Below are positions 23,913 to 34,215 of a stretch of 64,000 nucleotides of DNA, piece after piece. The position numbers and the translations under genes were made by a program. The DNA lies in the NCBI RefSeq assembly GCF_028502605.1, contig NC_079232.1:3720001-3784000 (forward strand), written 5' to 3'. The stretch is from Trichoderma breve (lineage: Eukaryota > Ascomycota > Sordariomycetes > Hypocreales > Hypocreaceae). The notes under the pieces are model-generated. The model saw only the letters and a list, made by a program, of their open reading frames with translations, ran no database searches and was not told the origin of the DNA. Position 1 is the stretch's first letter; every line of letters begins with the position of its first letter.

Positions 23913-26624
23913 TTAATCCTGGAAAAACTTGATGACTTGCTGCAAATCTCTCAAGCCGACGCCGTGCTTGGGGTAGCAAATGTAAACCTCTTCACCGAGG
24001 GCACCAAACTTGGATCGGAATCCAGCCTTTCTGCGCAGGCCAAGACTCTCGACAATGGAACGGTAGGTGGTGGCAAGGAACTTGGCCCGGATGCCGTGAA
24101 GGTGCTCGCCAGGAGTCAGCTTCTCCGACACACCAACACCAAACGTCACCTGTCCGGTGACGCACGACAGCGCGTGCTCAATGAGGACCTCGATGGCGCC
24201 GTTGACGGCTCCGGGGAAGTCCAGAGCCCACTTGACCTGCCAGCCGTGGCGAGGAGACAGCTTGGCCAAGACAACCATGGCGTGCACCTTGCCGTCCTTC
24301 TCGGCGGCGAAGTAGCGACGGTGCTCCGGGTCGACCCAGGGGCGCACCTCAGTCAAGTGCACCTGCTTGCCCTTGCGGTTGGCCTTCCAGGCCTCAATGG
24401 CCGGGTCGGCGCGCGAGATAAAGTCCTCGTCGGGCTTGACTTCGTGAATCTTGACGCCTTCACGCTCGACTCTGCGGGCCTTGGGTCCGCCAGCCGGGCT
24501 CTGATGTCTCGCCGTATCGACACGCTGCTCCTCGGTACAAGACAGGGTTCGCCAGCCCATGTCGTGTGCCAGAATCCTCTGCACGTCGTACGAGACAAGC
24601 ATCCACATGGGTACAAGGCGGAGCTCAGTCACGACGTACTTGACAAACGACGAGATGACGTCCTTGTACTGCGACTTATCGCAGAGAGGGTCGCCAGTGA
24701 TCATGGCAAACTTTTCCTGCTTGACGAATCCAATGGCGGCGCCAGACTTGTGTCTCCAAATCTCGAATCGCTCGTCGAGCCAAGAGGTGTTGGAAGCATC
24801 GCCATAGTTGGCAATGAGCTTCTCGACCGGGGGAGTATGGAGTGCGGCATACTGCTTGGTGGTATCGGCCTCGGGATGGGGCAGGCCGGGCTTGCGGTCG
24901 GGGAGGGACTTGGGGTCGCGGTAGAAGAGCGAGGCGTTTCGCACATCTCCGAGCTCGAGCATCCAGGTCACGATACGCTCGAGACCAAGACCGGCTCCAG
25001 CGTGGGGCGGCGCGCCGAGGTCGAAGCCGGCCAAGTACTCCTCCATGCCCTCTTCGGCAATGCCGGCGGCAGACATGTTGGCACGCAGCTCTCCGGCATC
25101 GTGGATACGCTGACCACCGGAGCAAATCTCCTGGCCGCGGATGAAGATGTCAAAGGATCGGGTCCACTTGGGGTCTTCGGGGTCTTTGTGGGTATAGAAG
25201 GGGCGGGCGTTTGTGGGGAAGCGGTCCAGCACGTAGTAATCGGTGTTGTACTTCTCCCTAACAAGCTCGCCCAGTCGGATCTCGTCAGAAGTAGAAAGAT
25301 CCTCCTCGGGAGCCTCACGGCCGTCGTCTCGGAGCATCTGGAGACCGTCGCGGAAGTCGAGAATGAGCGTCTCGTCCAGATACTTGAACTCGGTGCTAGG
25401 CCATCGCTGCTTGAGGACCTCGACCTCGGGCATGGCGTAGACGGCCTTGAAGACGTTCTTGAGGAACTCATCAAGCACCTGGATGACCTCGTGGTAGTCA
25501 TGCTCAATAGCCATTTCAATGTCCAGACCGGTGTACTCGGTAAGATGGCGATGAGTGTTTGAGTTTTCGGCACGGAAAACAGGACCAATCTCATAGACAC
25601 GACCAAAGTCGGCAGAGACAGACATTTGCTTGGCGAGCTGGGGGCTCTGGGCCAAAAAGGCCTTGCGACCAAAGTAGTTGACCTTGAAGACGGAGGCGCC
25701 GCTCTCAGTGGCAGCGGGCTGGAGCTTGGGGGTGTTGATTTCTACAAAGCCGTAGCCCTCGAGGGTGTCACGGAACTGGCGAGAGACCATGGATCGGATG
25801 CGGAACAGGGCCTGGTTGGCCGGGTGTCGCAGATCAAGAATACGCGAAGACATGCGGTTGCGCATGGCCTCGGGGGGTCTGTAGACGCTGAAAGGGGCGC
25901 TCTGGGCCGGGTTCACAAGCCACAGGCCATGAATATCAACCTCGGCGTGGGAGACGGTGGCGGATCGGACAGGCTCGGGAGGTGCCTTGAGCACACCGTT
26001 GATTTGAAGCAGCGATTCAGCAGGAAGTTTCTGCACCCATTGGACCATTTCCATGTTTTCTCTAGAAAGGACACCCTGGATGGAAAAGGTCTGGTCGCGG
26101 AGAAGGAGGAAATCGAGGGCCTTGGAAAGCTGACGCTGGGTGTGAATGCGGCCACGGAAGTTGACCTCGGTGCCGATGGGCAGCGAGTCCAGCTCGGCGA
26201 TGGTGTTGAGCTCATAGGGGTGGGTTGGCCAGTCAGAGCCGCTGCTGCGCACGCTGTCAAACGACGTGGTCGAGTTGTCCATGCTGGATCGTGGAGAGCC
26301 CTGGGCCGACCTACGACCGCCTCCCTCGTTCATCGACGCCAGGATCTGGCGCGTAGCCTCGCTGTGGACGGCCGGAGCAACGGGCGAGCTGGGGATGGAC
26401 AGTGACGAAGCCACCGGAGTGGCAGAAGTGGGCGTGGCATTCATCATGTACTGATGGTAGCTGTTGCGGTTAGAGCTGGTGCCGCCATACGCCTTGGGGA
26501 GATGATCGCGAGGCACGGAACGGTCAGGGCTTGCCCGTCTGCTGCTTCTTGTGCTGTTGGAGCGCAAGGGGAGGCCAAAGGCCGATAGAATAGGGGAGTT
26601 TCTCCCGCTGTCGGTGCCCGGCAT
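23913..26624 (-). CDS. erdS: Ergosteryl-3-beta-O-L-aspartate synthase (AspRS-DUF2156 fusion)
   Basis: Single-exon protein of 903 aa that joins a class II aspartyl-tRNA synthetase to a DUF2156 acyl-transferase domain. This architecture is known as ErdS, which charges tRNA-Asp and passes the aspartate to the 3-beta-hydroxyl of ergosterol. Residues 1-125 are Ser-rich and disordered. An OB-fold anticodon-binding domain follows (about 140-245), then the catalytic core (about 260-570) with motif 1 around RDTLEGYGFVEINTP, motif 2 as GPVFRAEN...RHLTEYTGLD (348-368) and motif 3 as GAGLGLERI (543-551). DUF2156, related to bacterial lysyl-phosphatidylglycerol synthase C-domains, spans about 605-895. The start is the first ATG of the open frame. 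Ordinary cytosolic AspRS lacks the C-terminal domain, so this is not the housekeeping enzyme alone. A hydrolase gene lies head to head 3.5 kb away. Confidence 0.95.
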   Translation of the reverse strand: MPGTDSGRNSPILSAFGLPLRSNSTRSSRRASPDRSVPRDHLPKAYGGTSSNRNSYHQYMMNATPTSATPVASSLSIPSSPVAPAVHSEATRQILASMNEGGGRRSAQGSPRSSMDNSTTSFDSVRSSGSDWPTHPYELNTIAELDSLPIGTEVNFRGRIHTQRQLSKALDFLLLRDQTFSIQGVLSRENMEMVQWVQKLPAESLLQINGVLKAPPEPVRSATVSHAEVDIHGLWLVNPAQSAPFSVYRPPEAMRNRMSSRILDLRHPANQALFRIRSMVSRQFRDTLEGYGFVEINTPKLQPAATESGASVFKVNYFGRKAFLAQSPQLAKQMSVSADFGRVYEIGPVFRAENSNTHRHLTEYTGLDIEMAIEHDYHEVIQVLDEFLKNVFKAVYAMPEVEVLKQRWPSTEFKYLDETLILDFRDGLQMLRDDGREAPEEDLSTSDEIRLGELVREKYNTDYYVLDRFPTNARPFYTHKDPEDPKWTRSFDIFIRGQEICSGGQRIHDAGELRANMSAAGIAEEGMEEYLAGFDLGAPPHAGAGLGLERIVTWMLELGDVRNASLFYRDPKSLPDRKPGLPHPEADTTKQYAALHTPPVEKLIANYGDASNTSWLDERFEIWRHKSGAAIGFVKQEKFAMITGDPLCDKSQYKDVISSFVKYVVTELRLVPMWMLVSYDVQRILAHDMGWRTLSCTEEQRVDTARHQSPAGGPKARRVEREGVKIHEVKPDEDFISRADPAIEAWKANRKGKQVHLTEVRPWVDPEHRRYFAAEKDGKVHAMVVLAKLSPRHGWQVKWALDFPGAVNGAIEVLIEHALSCVTGQVTFGVGVSEKLTPGEHLHGIRAKFLATTYRSIVESLGLRRKAGFRSKFGALGEEVYICYPKHGVGLRDLQQVIKFFQD

Positions 26625-29600
26625 GGTGATGTATAAATATAGAGGAAGATGACGGGCTGGTTTCGAGCGTCTCTTGGACTGAGGGACTTGAGTTCCGTTG
26701 GTGACGGAAGTACTAATAAGACGTAGCCCCTGGGGTTATCGCCGCCGAAAACCCGCAGAATCGCTGAATTGATTGGCTGCACTGGTGATTTGCAGGTTTG
26801 CGCAAGGAACGAAGGAACTGCAAGTGTGGCAACGGGCAACTGAAGTGTGACTGGGTGGGCAGCAGTTCCAGTTCCGCTTGTGCTTGTTCGCCGTCCGGAG
26901 CTCGCGGGGTTGCTTGGCGGGGTCGCAATCAGTCAAAAATCAAACCAGCAGATGCTTGCAGCTGACTGGGGCTCTCTAATTGGTGCGGCGCTACGGTTCC
27001 CCTTCTGGACTGATGATGTTATCGAAGCCCCTGCCCTGACAGCTTTTGCGTCGTTTTTTCGCCTTCGCTGTGATCGCTTCACGGGAATGACGTTGGACTG
27101 AATCACGACAAGACTTCGAGGCGACAGCTGTCAAGTGGTTGGTTGCTGGCAGATTTGATTTGATTCGCCCGCGGGAGCTATTTTTGGTTGTTCTGGGAAT
27201 ATTAACCGGTAGTTGATATCTTCGAGGGAGGGGTGGCTAGCACCAAGAAGAGTAGAAGAGTGGGAGCAGAAGCAAGTTGAAATTTGCCTTTATGCTTGGA
27301 AAATGGATCTGTTTCCTAATGCTCTAGGGTATTTCATGCGCGAGTCAACGGCAGGATGGAGAGATGGAAAGAGAGGAGGGGAGGCGACAATGGCTCTTAC
27401 TGAGGCTGCTCAAGCCTTATATAATACAGACAGCAACTTCAGAGAGGCTCTAGGGGGGTGCAAGTGTCTCTGACCAGGGTGACAAGACAGGAAAAAACTC
27501 GAATCCATCGATACAGCTAAGCAATACCAAATCACAGACTCAGCAACGACCAGAACGCAAATGGCCGGGTGCCGAACCGAGCTACGAGGCCTCGACTTGC
27601 CCACTCCTCGGCAACGCTCGTGAAGCACTCAGTCCAGCCTCTGCCCGTACAGTAACCCAGATCTCCACCCCTCGACTTTAGACTCCGCCCGAACCCGACA
27701 GCCTATCCGCCTAGCACGTTGGACGCGGAATTATCAGTGTCATTGGGTGGCAGCTGAGAGGGGGGGCCGTGTTAATTCGCTGTTGGAGGCCATTAGTTAG
27801 CCATTATCTAAGCGCATGCATGCAGGATTCTGGCGTCCCATCCACAGTAAGGTTCCCAGGCAAGCCAGGGATCCATGGATCTCTTCTTTTTTAGGCCCTG
27901 GTTGGCGCTGGGCTGGCCTGTGAAATTCTCCTCCGTTAGCTCGCGCTTTCGGCCGGCACTGCTGCTAGGCACTTTCTATCCCGGCGTCACACGACGGATT
28001 CAATGCTGCTTAGGCGACAATCGGGCAGCCGCATTCAGCGCGCGGGCGACGGACTCTAGATAGGGCGCGAGAGGGCAGAGTAGAAACCGGCCTGGGGTGC
28101 CCCAGCTGAAACCGCTTGCACATGATGAATAATAGTTTAGTAGGGGTATCAGCGCATATGCAGGTGAAATTCTACAGTCCTGCATGGCCCAATGATGTAA
28201 TTGAGTCTTCTGCCTCTTCAGTCCTACAGTACCAACATGGGAATTCAGTAATCTATTACGAAGGAACTCGGTGATGGCAGCCATGGATCGCTCTCATGGG
28301 TACCTTTGCAGTGTGTACGCGTACCTGGGAAGACGCCGCGGCTGTGAATTGCATTGCTAGTGCCTGCAATTAGTGGTCGAGCGAGTGACATTTTGCAGAA
28401 TTTTCTTCGGTTGCCGCCTAATATTCGTACACATACAGTGCACTATGAAGCACTCACACACCAACTTTGGAATGCTGACATGAGAGATTTGCGAGCTAGC
28501 CAACCACAGGCCACTCAGAGGGCTCAGAACATCTACCGGGCGTCCTCGATCTCTGCGCTACTCACTTGCAGCGCAACAGGAGAATCCTCTCAAGGGCTGC
28601 CTATGCCTTATCTGGGCGTTGCTAGCACAGCGAGGTACTACTGTATTGGGCAGATGCTGCTGGGACTGCAGGATTGCCGTGCTGTAGAGCCGCCGAGGTC
28701 GGGCACCTTGGTAGTCTATCGCGTGGGATGAATACTCGTCCATTGATGTCAATATTCACCCATCCAATGTGTTACAGCATACGACAATCATTCAAGCAAC
28801 GCACTCAACTGTATTCAATGTTTAGTAAAAAATGCCACTGTTCCTTATGCAATGACGTCAAGCTCTGTAATTGTCTACTACTCGTAAGGCTCTCAAGGCC
28901 AAGACGGGACCACAACAAAAGACACATGGGAATCTGCATCGATGCACGGGCCCGGCATCGTGCGATCAGGTCGCCAAGCACTCCATCATATGAGCAGCGT
29001 CCAGGTCCAGGATCTTTGTCTGCAGCTCCCAACCCATCCGACGTCATGGCAGGTCTGTGCTCTCTTTCTCTTTCCAGCTTCTTCTACGGAGACCGCTGCC
29101 GGACCCATGCAAGAATTACGGAGTAGCCTCTCCGTTGCAGTTACAAGGGGTTGCTGCACTACGACTGCACGTAGTATCGAATGCTGATGGCGTCTGTTGC
29201 CCAGCTTTCTAGAAGTTCGTATCTCGTACTTGGAAGACAACTAAAACAACTTACAATGGACCGTGGCCCAACAAATCTGAACCAAATTGCCTCGTCCATC
29301 CATGGCCCAGCGCCAGATCACAACCACCAACATCCATCTCCTCTTCAGCCCATCCAAACCATCCAAATAGTGTCCCCCAAAGAAGCTTTTCGCCGATCCC
29401 ATTGAACTCTGCTAGCGCCAGTCCCGACGCTGCCGAACCCGCTTCCGTCTCTCGTTGCAGCGTCTCCACGAAATAGATCAAACCATCCCACCAGCTATTA
29501 GCCCGTTGTTCCATTGGCATGGGCACTGCAGCCATTGTTGGGGGTTCCATGCAAGCCATTTTCCTTTTTCTTATTCTGTCTCTACTCCGTACTCCGTACT

Positions 29601-30186
29601 GTAAGTTAGGCTCTGTTTTTGCATCTCGCGATGGCCATCCTCACACACCTTGGCATACTGTATTAGGCCGTTAGATAACAACTTAGTAATAAGCCCTAAA
29701 GGGGGAGCCACTTGGACTCGTAGAAACAGGGCAAAAACGATACGGTACCTGGACTCCGCATTCCCCAAGGTATATCAACGACCTCGGGGTACCGATGACG
29801 CGTTATCCAGACTGTAGAAGAACAACCGCAACGTGGCAAAACACAGCACAGTCGGTTCATCATCGCCATCGCACTCAAGTATTCGCCTAGTACCTCATCT
29901 CATCTTGCCTCTTCCATCTAAGCCGTACCTTTTCCGTGCCTCGTCTCGTGCGCCACCCCTCATCTGATCAAAACTTTTTTTTTCCCTCCTCCTTTTCCAT
30001 CTTTCCATCTCACTGGCTTCGCTCCACGCCCCTCTCTCCTCCATTCACCCCGCCAGTCTCATCTCATCCCCAGCACAGCCAATCCGCGTTCGCCCAGCCT
30101 TTCCGCAAGTCTGGCTGTATAGCAACCCAAATCGTCCATTCTCTTGAAATAGAATCGAGGCGGATGACCCTGAGCGCGCCTCCCAC
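26625..30186. other. Divergent 3.5-kb region between erdS and an alpha/beta hydrolase
   Basis: It holds the promoters and leaders of two outward-facing genes. Apart from one weak minus-strand ORF (29251-29559) I see no candidate gene. The TACTCCGTA/TACGGAGTA word occurs three times near 29117-29598. The right end, from about 29930, is pyrimidine-rich and looks like a fungal 5' leader for the hydrolase. Confidence 0.5.
29251..29559 (-). CDS. Unrecognised small ORF, doubtful
   Basis: An open frame of 102 codons, rich in Gly, Trp and Glu (for example WWDGLIYFVETLQRE and LLWGTLFGWFGWAEEE). I recognise no family. The helical, non-repetitive composition is more protein-like than neighbouring chance ORFs, but there is no independent support. 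It may be spurious. Confidence 0.2.
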   Translation of the reverse strand: MACMEPPTMAAVPMPMEQRANSWWDGLIYFVETLQRETEAGSAASGLALAEFNGIGEKLLWGTLFGWFGWAEEEMDVGGCDLALGHGWTRQFGSDLLGHGPL

Positions 30187-31335
30187 ATGGAGATCGTCCC
30201 GGAACACATCAGGAAACCGACAGTCCCGGAGCCGGATGACTATGTCAACCCCTTGGAGGCAAGTTCCCGCTGGACCCTGAATGCGCGTGCTCAGGCCATC
30301 CGCTATGCGTCCAGCCTCGGCTTCAGCATCGCCAACCGCACTGAGCCTGCGGCACCTACGCCGTCCACCGAGTTCTGGGTTGACTCGACGCTCGCCGAAG
30401 CCAAGGGCCCCAAGAAGATCCGCGTCGAGGTATGGACGCCGCCGCGCCTGGCCATCGGGCCTCGTGCCTGTGTCGTGGCCCTCCATGGAGGCGGATGGAT
30501 TCTGGGTCAGGGCACCGACAATGCGCGCTGGGCATGCGCCGTCATGACCTCGCTGGATGCCGTCGTCTTCACTGTCAACTATCGCCTGGCCCCCAATTAC
30601 CCGTTCCCGACGCCCATTGAGGACTGCGTCGATGCCATCCTGGCGATTGCGAAACGTGCCGCGCAGTTTGGCATCGACCCCAATCGTATGATTCTCTCGG
30701 GCTTCTCCGCAGGGGCCACCACGGCCCTCTCCAGCTGGCTCATTCTGAAAGAGCCGGCGCGCTGGAACTACACGCTGCCATTCGCCGTCCCTCGCATCAC
30801 CGGTCTCGTGCTCTTCTATCCCGGCCTGGACTGGACAATCAACAGGGCAGACAAGAGGCTTAGTTGCGCCCGTCCCGATCTCACCTTGTCCAAGGGCCTG
30901 ACAGACCTCATCGATGCCTCATACGTCTATCCTCCCATTCCTCGTCCTGATCGCGCCGACTTGAGGCTCTCTCCGGGCCTAATGCCGGATGAGCTCATGA
31001 AGAATTTGCCGCCCATCCACTTGTGCTTATGCGAATATGACATGCTTCTCGCCGAGGGTCTCCGCTTCGCAGAAAGACTAAAGGCCCTGAAGAAGACGGT
31101 AACCGTCCGTGTCGTCGCAAAGGAAAAGCATGCATGGGACTGCCCCCCGCCAATGGTGCAAAAGGAGAGCGTCGAGGTCGAATATGGAGAGGCAACTCAG
31201 GCCATCGCCAATTGGCTAGGTCAGGAGCACGACACGGACAGGGAGTCGATGCGGTCTATGAAGACGAAGCGCCTGCGGATCCCCCGGCCTAGCTTCCTGG
31301 CCCTCAGGTCGAAATCAACAATAGGGCCCTTTTGA
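30187..31335 (+). CDS. HSL-type alpha/beta hydrolase (esterase), candidate ErdH
   Basis: Serine hydrolase of the hormone-sensitive-lipase/alpha-beta hydrolase_3 group, one exon, 382 aa. The oxyanion motif HGGGW is at 100-104, the nucleophile elbow GFSAG puts Ser at 174, Asp is at 285 in CEYD, and His is at 315 in EKHAWD; the catalytic triad looks complete. There is no signal peptide or membrane segment, so it is probably cytosolic. The C-terminal tail is basic. The start is the ATG just before IVPEHIRKP; an overlapping ATG 24 bases upstream is in another frame. The gene is head to head with erdS. Fungi that make ergosteryl-aspartate also have an Erg-Asp hydrolase, ErdH, which makes this a candidate. 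I cannot distinguish it from a general esterase without comparison. Confidence 0.9.
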   Translation: MEIVPEHIRKPTVPEPDDYVNPLEASSRWTLNARAQAIRYASSLGFSIANRTEPAAPTPSTEFWVDSTLAEAKGPKKIRVEVWTPPRLAIGPRACVVALHGGGWILGQGTDNARWACAVMTSLDAVVFTVNYRLAPNYPFPTPIEDCVDAILAIAKRAAQFGIDPNRMILSGFSAGATTALSSWLILKEPARWNYTLPFAVPRITGLVLFYPGLDWTINRADKRLSCARPDLTLSKGLTDLIDASYVYPPIPRPDRADLRLSPGLMPDELMKNLPPIHLCLCEYDMLLAEGLRFAERLKALKKTVTVRVVAKEKHAWDCPPPMVQKESVEVEYGEATQAIANWLGQEHDTDRESMRSMKTKRLRIPRPSFLALRSKSTIGPF

Positions 31336-33378
31336 GTACGCTCCCTTGATTTCATTTTTCCTTGATTGGAAGCCTGTAGCGTTCCGGTTTTTTCCTTTAT
31401 TTTCCTTTATTTTTCGCCATCGTCTCTGATTACCTCAGCTATTCCGCATGCTGGGTAGACAAGAATTAGTAGACAAGACAAGACAAGAGATGCGTGCATG
31501 GGGCAAGGTTACACCCAGGAGAATGCTACTGTATTTAGCGAATGGTTATTTCTGGCGTTGGGGCATGCATAGAAGCGGCGAACTGGAGAAACCCGTGTTT
31601 ATACGATATAAACGGGAAATGTCTGACAAGATATCAATGTTGAATTTTACTTTCATCTTATCTACAAAAGCTGAATATACTCGATTATCTTATGTCATCA
31701 CTAGCCGTTCTTTAATCAACTCAAAAAAGTCTATAACAATGAAACCTCCTAACAAGTAAGAAGAGAGATGGAGCAGCTTCATTTCTCACGCCTCTCATCC
31801 CTCACCCCCCCTCATCACATCTTTTCCTCATGCAAGCTACCGGCGGTCACATCCGCGGCGTTAAGCATGAATAGCCATTGGATCAATACTTGACATGCCT
31901 TAGTCCTTTCACTTCCAATTCTATTCCACGGGAGCCGGAAGTCAAAGTGGATTTGGATGATGCGGGTCAAGCACGTGGATCAAAGGTCCAATGCCGGGCG
32001 TGAGCCATGTGCCGGGATCGATTGGGTATTTTGCCTGGCACGATCCGCCGAAAGGGCGCCCAATGACAAAAAAAAATAGTCGTGAATATATGGAGTGTTG
32101 CTATTCGTTGCAGCACAGTATGATATAGATAGAGGGGGGGTGGGATTTTCTGGTTTAGAAGCTATCGGCTCGGAAGGTTCGGATAGGCTATCGGGATCAC
32201 GGGCCCATGAGCACGAGGTGGCTTGAAGAGAGAGATGTGTGATTTAGAAGTCAAGTTAAGAAGTTTAGGTATTTGAGGGATGGAATGCGGGTTAATTAGA
32301 ATGCTGACAAGGGGATGGCTTGAAGGGAAGATGTGCCGGAGGATGAAGGGGGGTGTTGTTTAAATTGTTGATGGAGGGGGGTGATTTTGGTGTTTTGTGG
32401 TTGGCATTGCTTTGAGATGCCTTCACGTGGGGGAGGGGATATAGACATGTGATGTTGTTTGAGGAGGTTGATGGTTGAGATGGCGTTGTTTTGGGGAGGG
32501 ATTCCTAGATGGGCGATTGCTTTGGGTGAGATGGCTGAGATGGGTGCTAACCTGGAGGATGGTGATGGTGGAGATGGTTGCATTTCGATGACCGGCATTC
32601 AAGAGATGAGCGTGGATATTTTTATTGTGACTTGATTGCAGTTATTTGTTGATGACTGAATAATTTTTATTACATTTCCTCTATTCCGTAGCGGTTCATG
32701 TGTCAATTCTTGTATCAATAGCAAGTATATCCTTGCAATGTTTCATCGATGTAATTGACCAAGCAATTGCTACCTCCCGTTACATCTTTTATATTGAACA
32801 GATAATTACAGGCTTGGGTCCAATTTGTGATCAAGATTAATATTTTAAAAAGATTGTTAATAATCTCCATCATAAAATACTATGTTTCCACGCTTCCCGG
32901 TATCTGAGTTTCTTGGACTATGACCATTAATGTTGGATTCTACGAGATACAAAAAGTGCCTGCCATCGAGTCCAAGACTTTTTAACACTAGAATAATGTG
33001 AAAAATGAACGCTACTCGTTCGACATCGACTTGCAGTTTCTTGGCCTACATTAGTATAATACCGAGGCAGAGCTTGCTTAGTTAAAGCTGCACGATCAAG
33101 ACTCTTGCACGACAGAACACTAATCCACCACCAGGTACTTGCTATGTGTTACAACATCAAACGTAATAAGTTTTCTGGGTAACAGACACCTAGATATTCA
33201 AATTATACTTCTCCAATGTGTTATATCAAAGGGCACGCAGCTTTCAATTCATCTTCAAGACGCTAGTATATTTGACCCAGCTAATAATAAGATATACTCG
33301 CCTCATGTCGTTCCTTCGTAAAATTACTAATATGTACTAGAACGTGCTAACAAGGCCGCTTGAATATGCCAGCCAAAT
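31336..33378. other. Convergent intergenic region, partly AT-rich
   Basis: It lies between the 3' ends of the hydrolase and HET-C2 genes. The segment from about 32600 to 33370 is AT-rich with no ORF above 60 codons and looks like decayed DNA, though I see no clear transposon ends. The G-rich stretch 32280-32600 contains the minus-strand ORF listed separately. Confidence 0.5.
32296..32598 (-). CDS. Hypothetical small protein, Pro/Ser/Ile-rich
   Basis: A 100-codon frame starting MPVIEMQPSPPSPSS. Isoleucine is encoded almost only by ATC and third positions are C/A-rich, unlike random AT-rich flanks; this is the reason to list it. I recognise no family, and the Pro/Ser-rich composition suggests a disordered protein. 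It could be one exon of a larger gene or a chance frame in a pyrimidine-rich strand. Confidence 0.3.
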   Translation of the reverse strand: MPVIEMQPSPPSPSSRLAPISAISPKAIAHLGIPPQNNAISTINLLKQHHMSISPPPREGISKQCQPQNTKITPLHQQFKQHPPSSSGTSSLQAIPLSAF

Positions 33379-34215
33379 TTACCACTTAGCCTCCTTGCTC
33401 TCAACAAAGCCCTTCAGAATGCCAACAATCTTATCCAGAGCGGCCAGGTAGACCCTCAGGTCAGTGGAGACCTTGTCCTGATCAGCTCCGAGCTTGGTAT
33501 AGAAGTCGTTGCGGTAAGGGCAGGCGCTCATGGCAGCGCTGAAGACGGGCTTGATCAAGAAGCTGTGGTGAGGCTTGAGGGTCGAGCCGTAGGCGTTTCG
33601 GAAGGAGTCGGCAAGCTCCTCGGAGGGGTTGGCGACGTTGGCGCTGAGGGCAAGGCAAGTAAACTCGAGACCACTGATTCGGGAGTATATGGTTAGTGAC
33701 ACGATTCTTCGAATGGAAGGGACAAGGTTAGGTTACATACCGGACAAGCCACAGGAGACCCTCGGTGGCAGTGTGCTTCTTGGTCTTGAGCTCGTTGCGG
33801 ACGAGGTCCTGGATGTTCTCAGACTCGGCGGGAGCGGCGAGCTGACGCTCACGGAGTTTCTAAGCGTGAAACCAAACGCGTCAGCTACTGAAGACGCATC
33901 CAATTGACCAACTACTTTCTAAGCTTGCCACTTACCTTGACGTTGCCAAGCATATCGTTCTTGACAGGAGAGAAGGCAACAGAGCCCAGAACATCTAGAC
34001 GGGCAGAACAGTTAGACACAAAGCTCTCCCCGGTGCATTGGAGCGTATGGACGCAGCAGCAACCTACCAAACATGGTGGTCAGGGACTCGGCAGCATCGA
34101 GGAACTGGGTGGTAGCAATGGCATTGCCCTTTTCGGCATCAATGGGCACGTCGACAAAGGACTGCTTGAAGGTGTGGACGATGGTGGCGCCCTCGGGGAT
34201 GGCAAGAGCAGACAT
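33379..34215 (-). CDS. het-c2: Glycolipid transfer protein HET-C2
   Basis: Cytosolic GLTP-fold protein that moves glucosylceramide-type lipids between membranes; in Podospora anserina this family member is the het-c heterokaryon-incompatibility determinant. The four exons are 34215-34068, 33994-33936, 33859-33741 and 33673-33379, giving 206 aa, the usual GLTP length. The lipid-headgroup site is intact: Asp63 and Asn67 with the following Lys (from KNDMLGNVK and the next exon), the Trp in LLWLVR, and the His in KPHHSFLIK. A GLTP C-terminal helix ends in ESKEAKW. All splice sites are GT/AG and keep frame. It is divergent from phospholipase D. Confidence 0.95.

Noticed and set aside
23835..25562. 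575-codon plus-strand ORF antisense to erdS
   Set aside because: It mirrors the strongly biased codons of erdS, has no domain features, and the opposite strand encodes an unmistakable synthetase.
25626..26405. 259-codon plus-strand ORF antisense to the erdS 5' half
   Set aside because: Shadow of the real gene; Gly/Val/Leu-rich composition typical of antisense frames.
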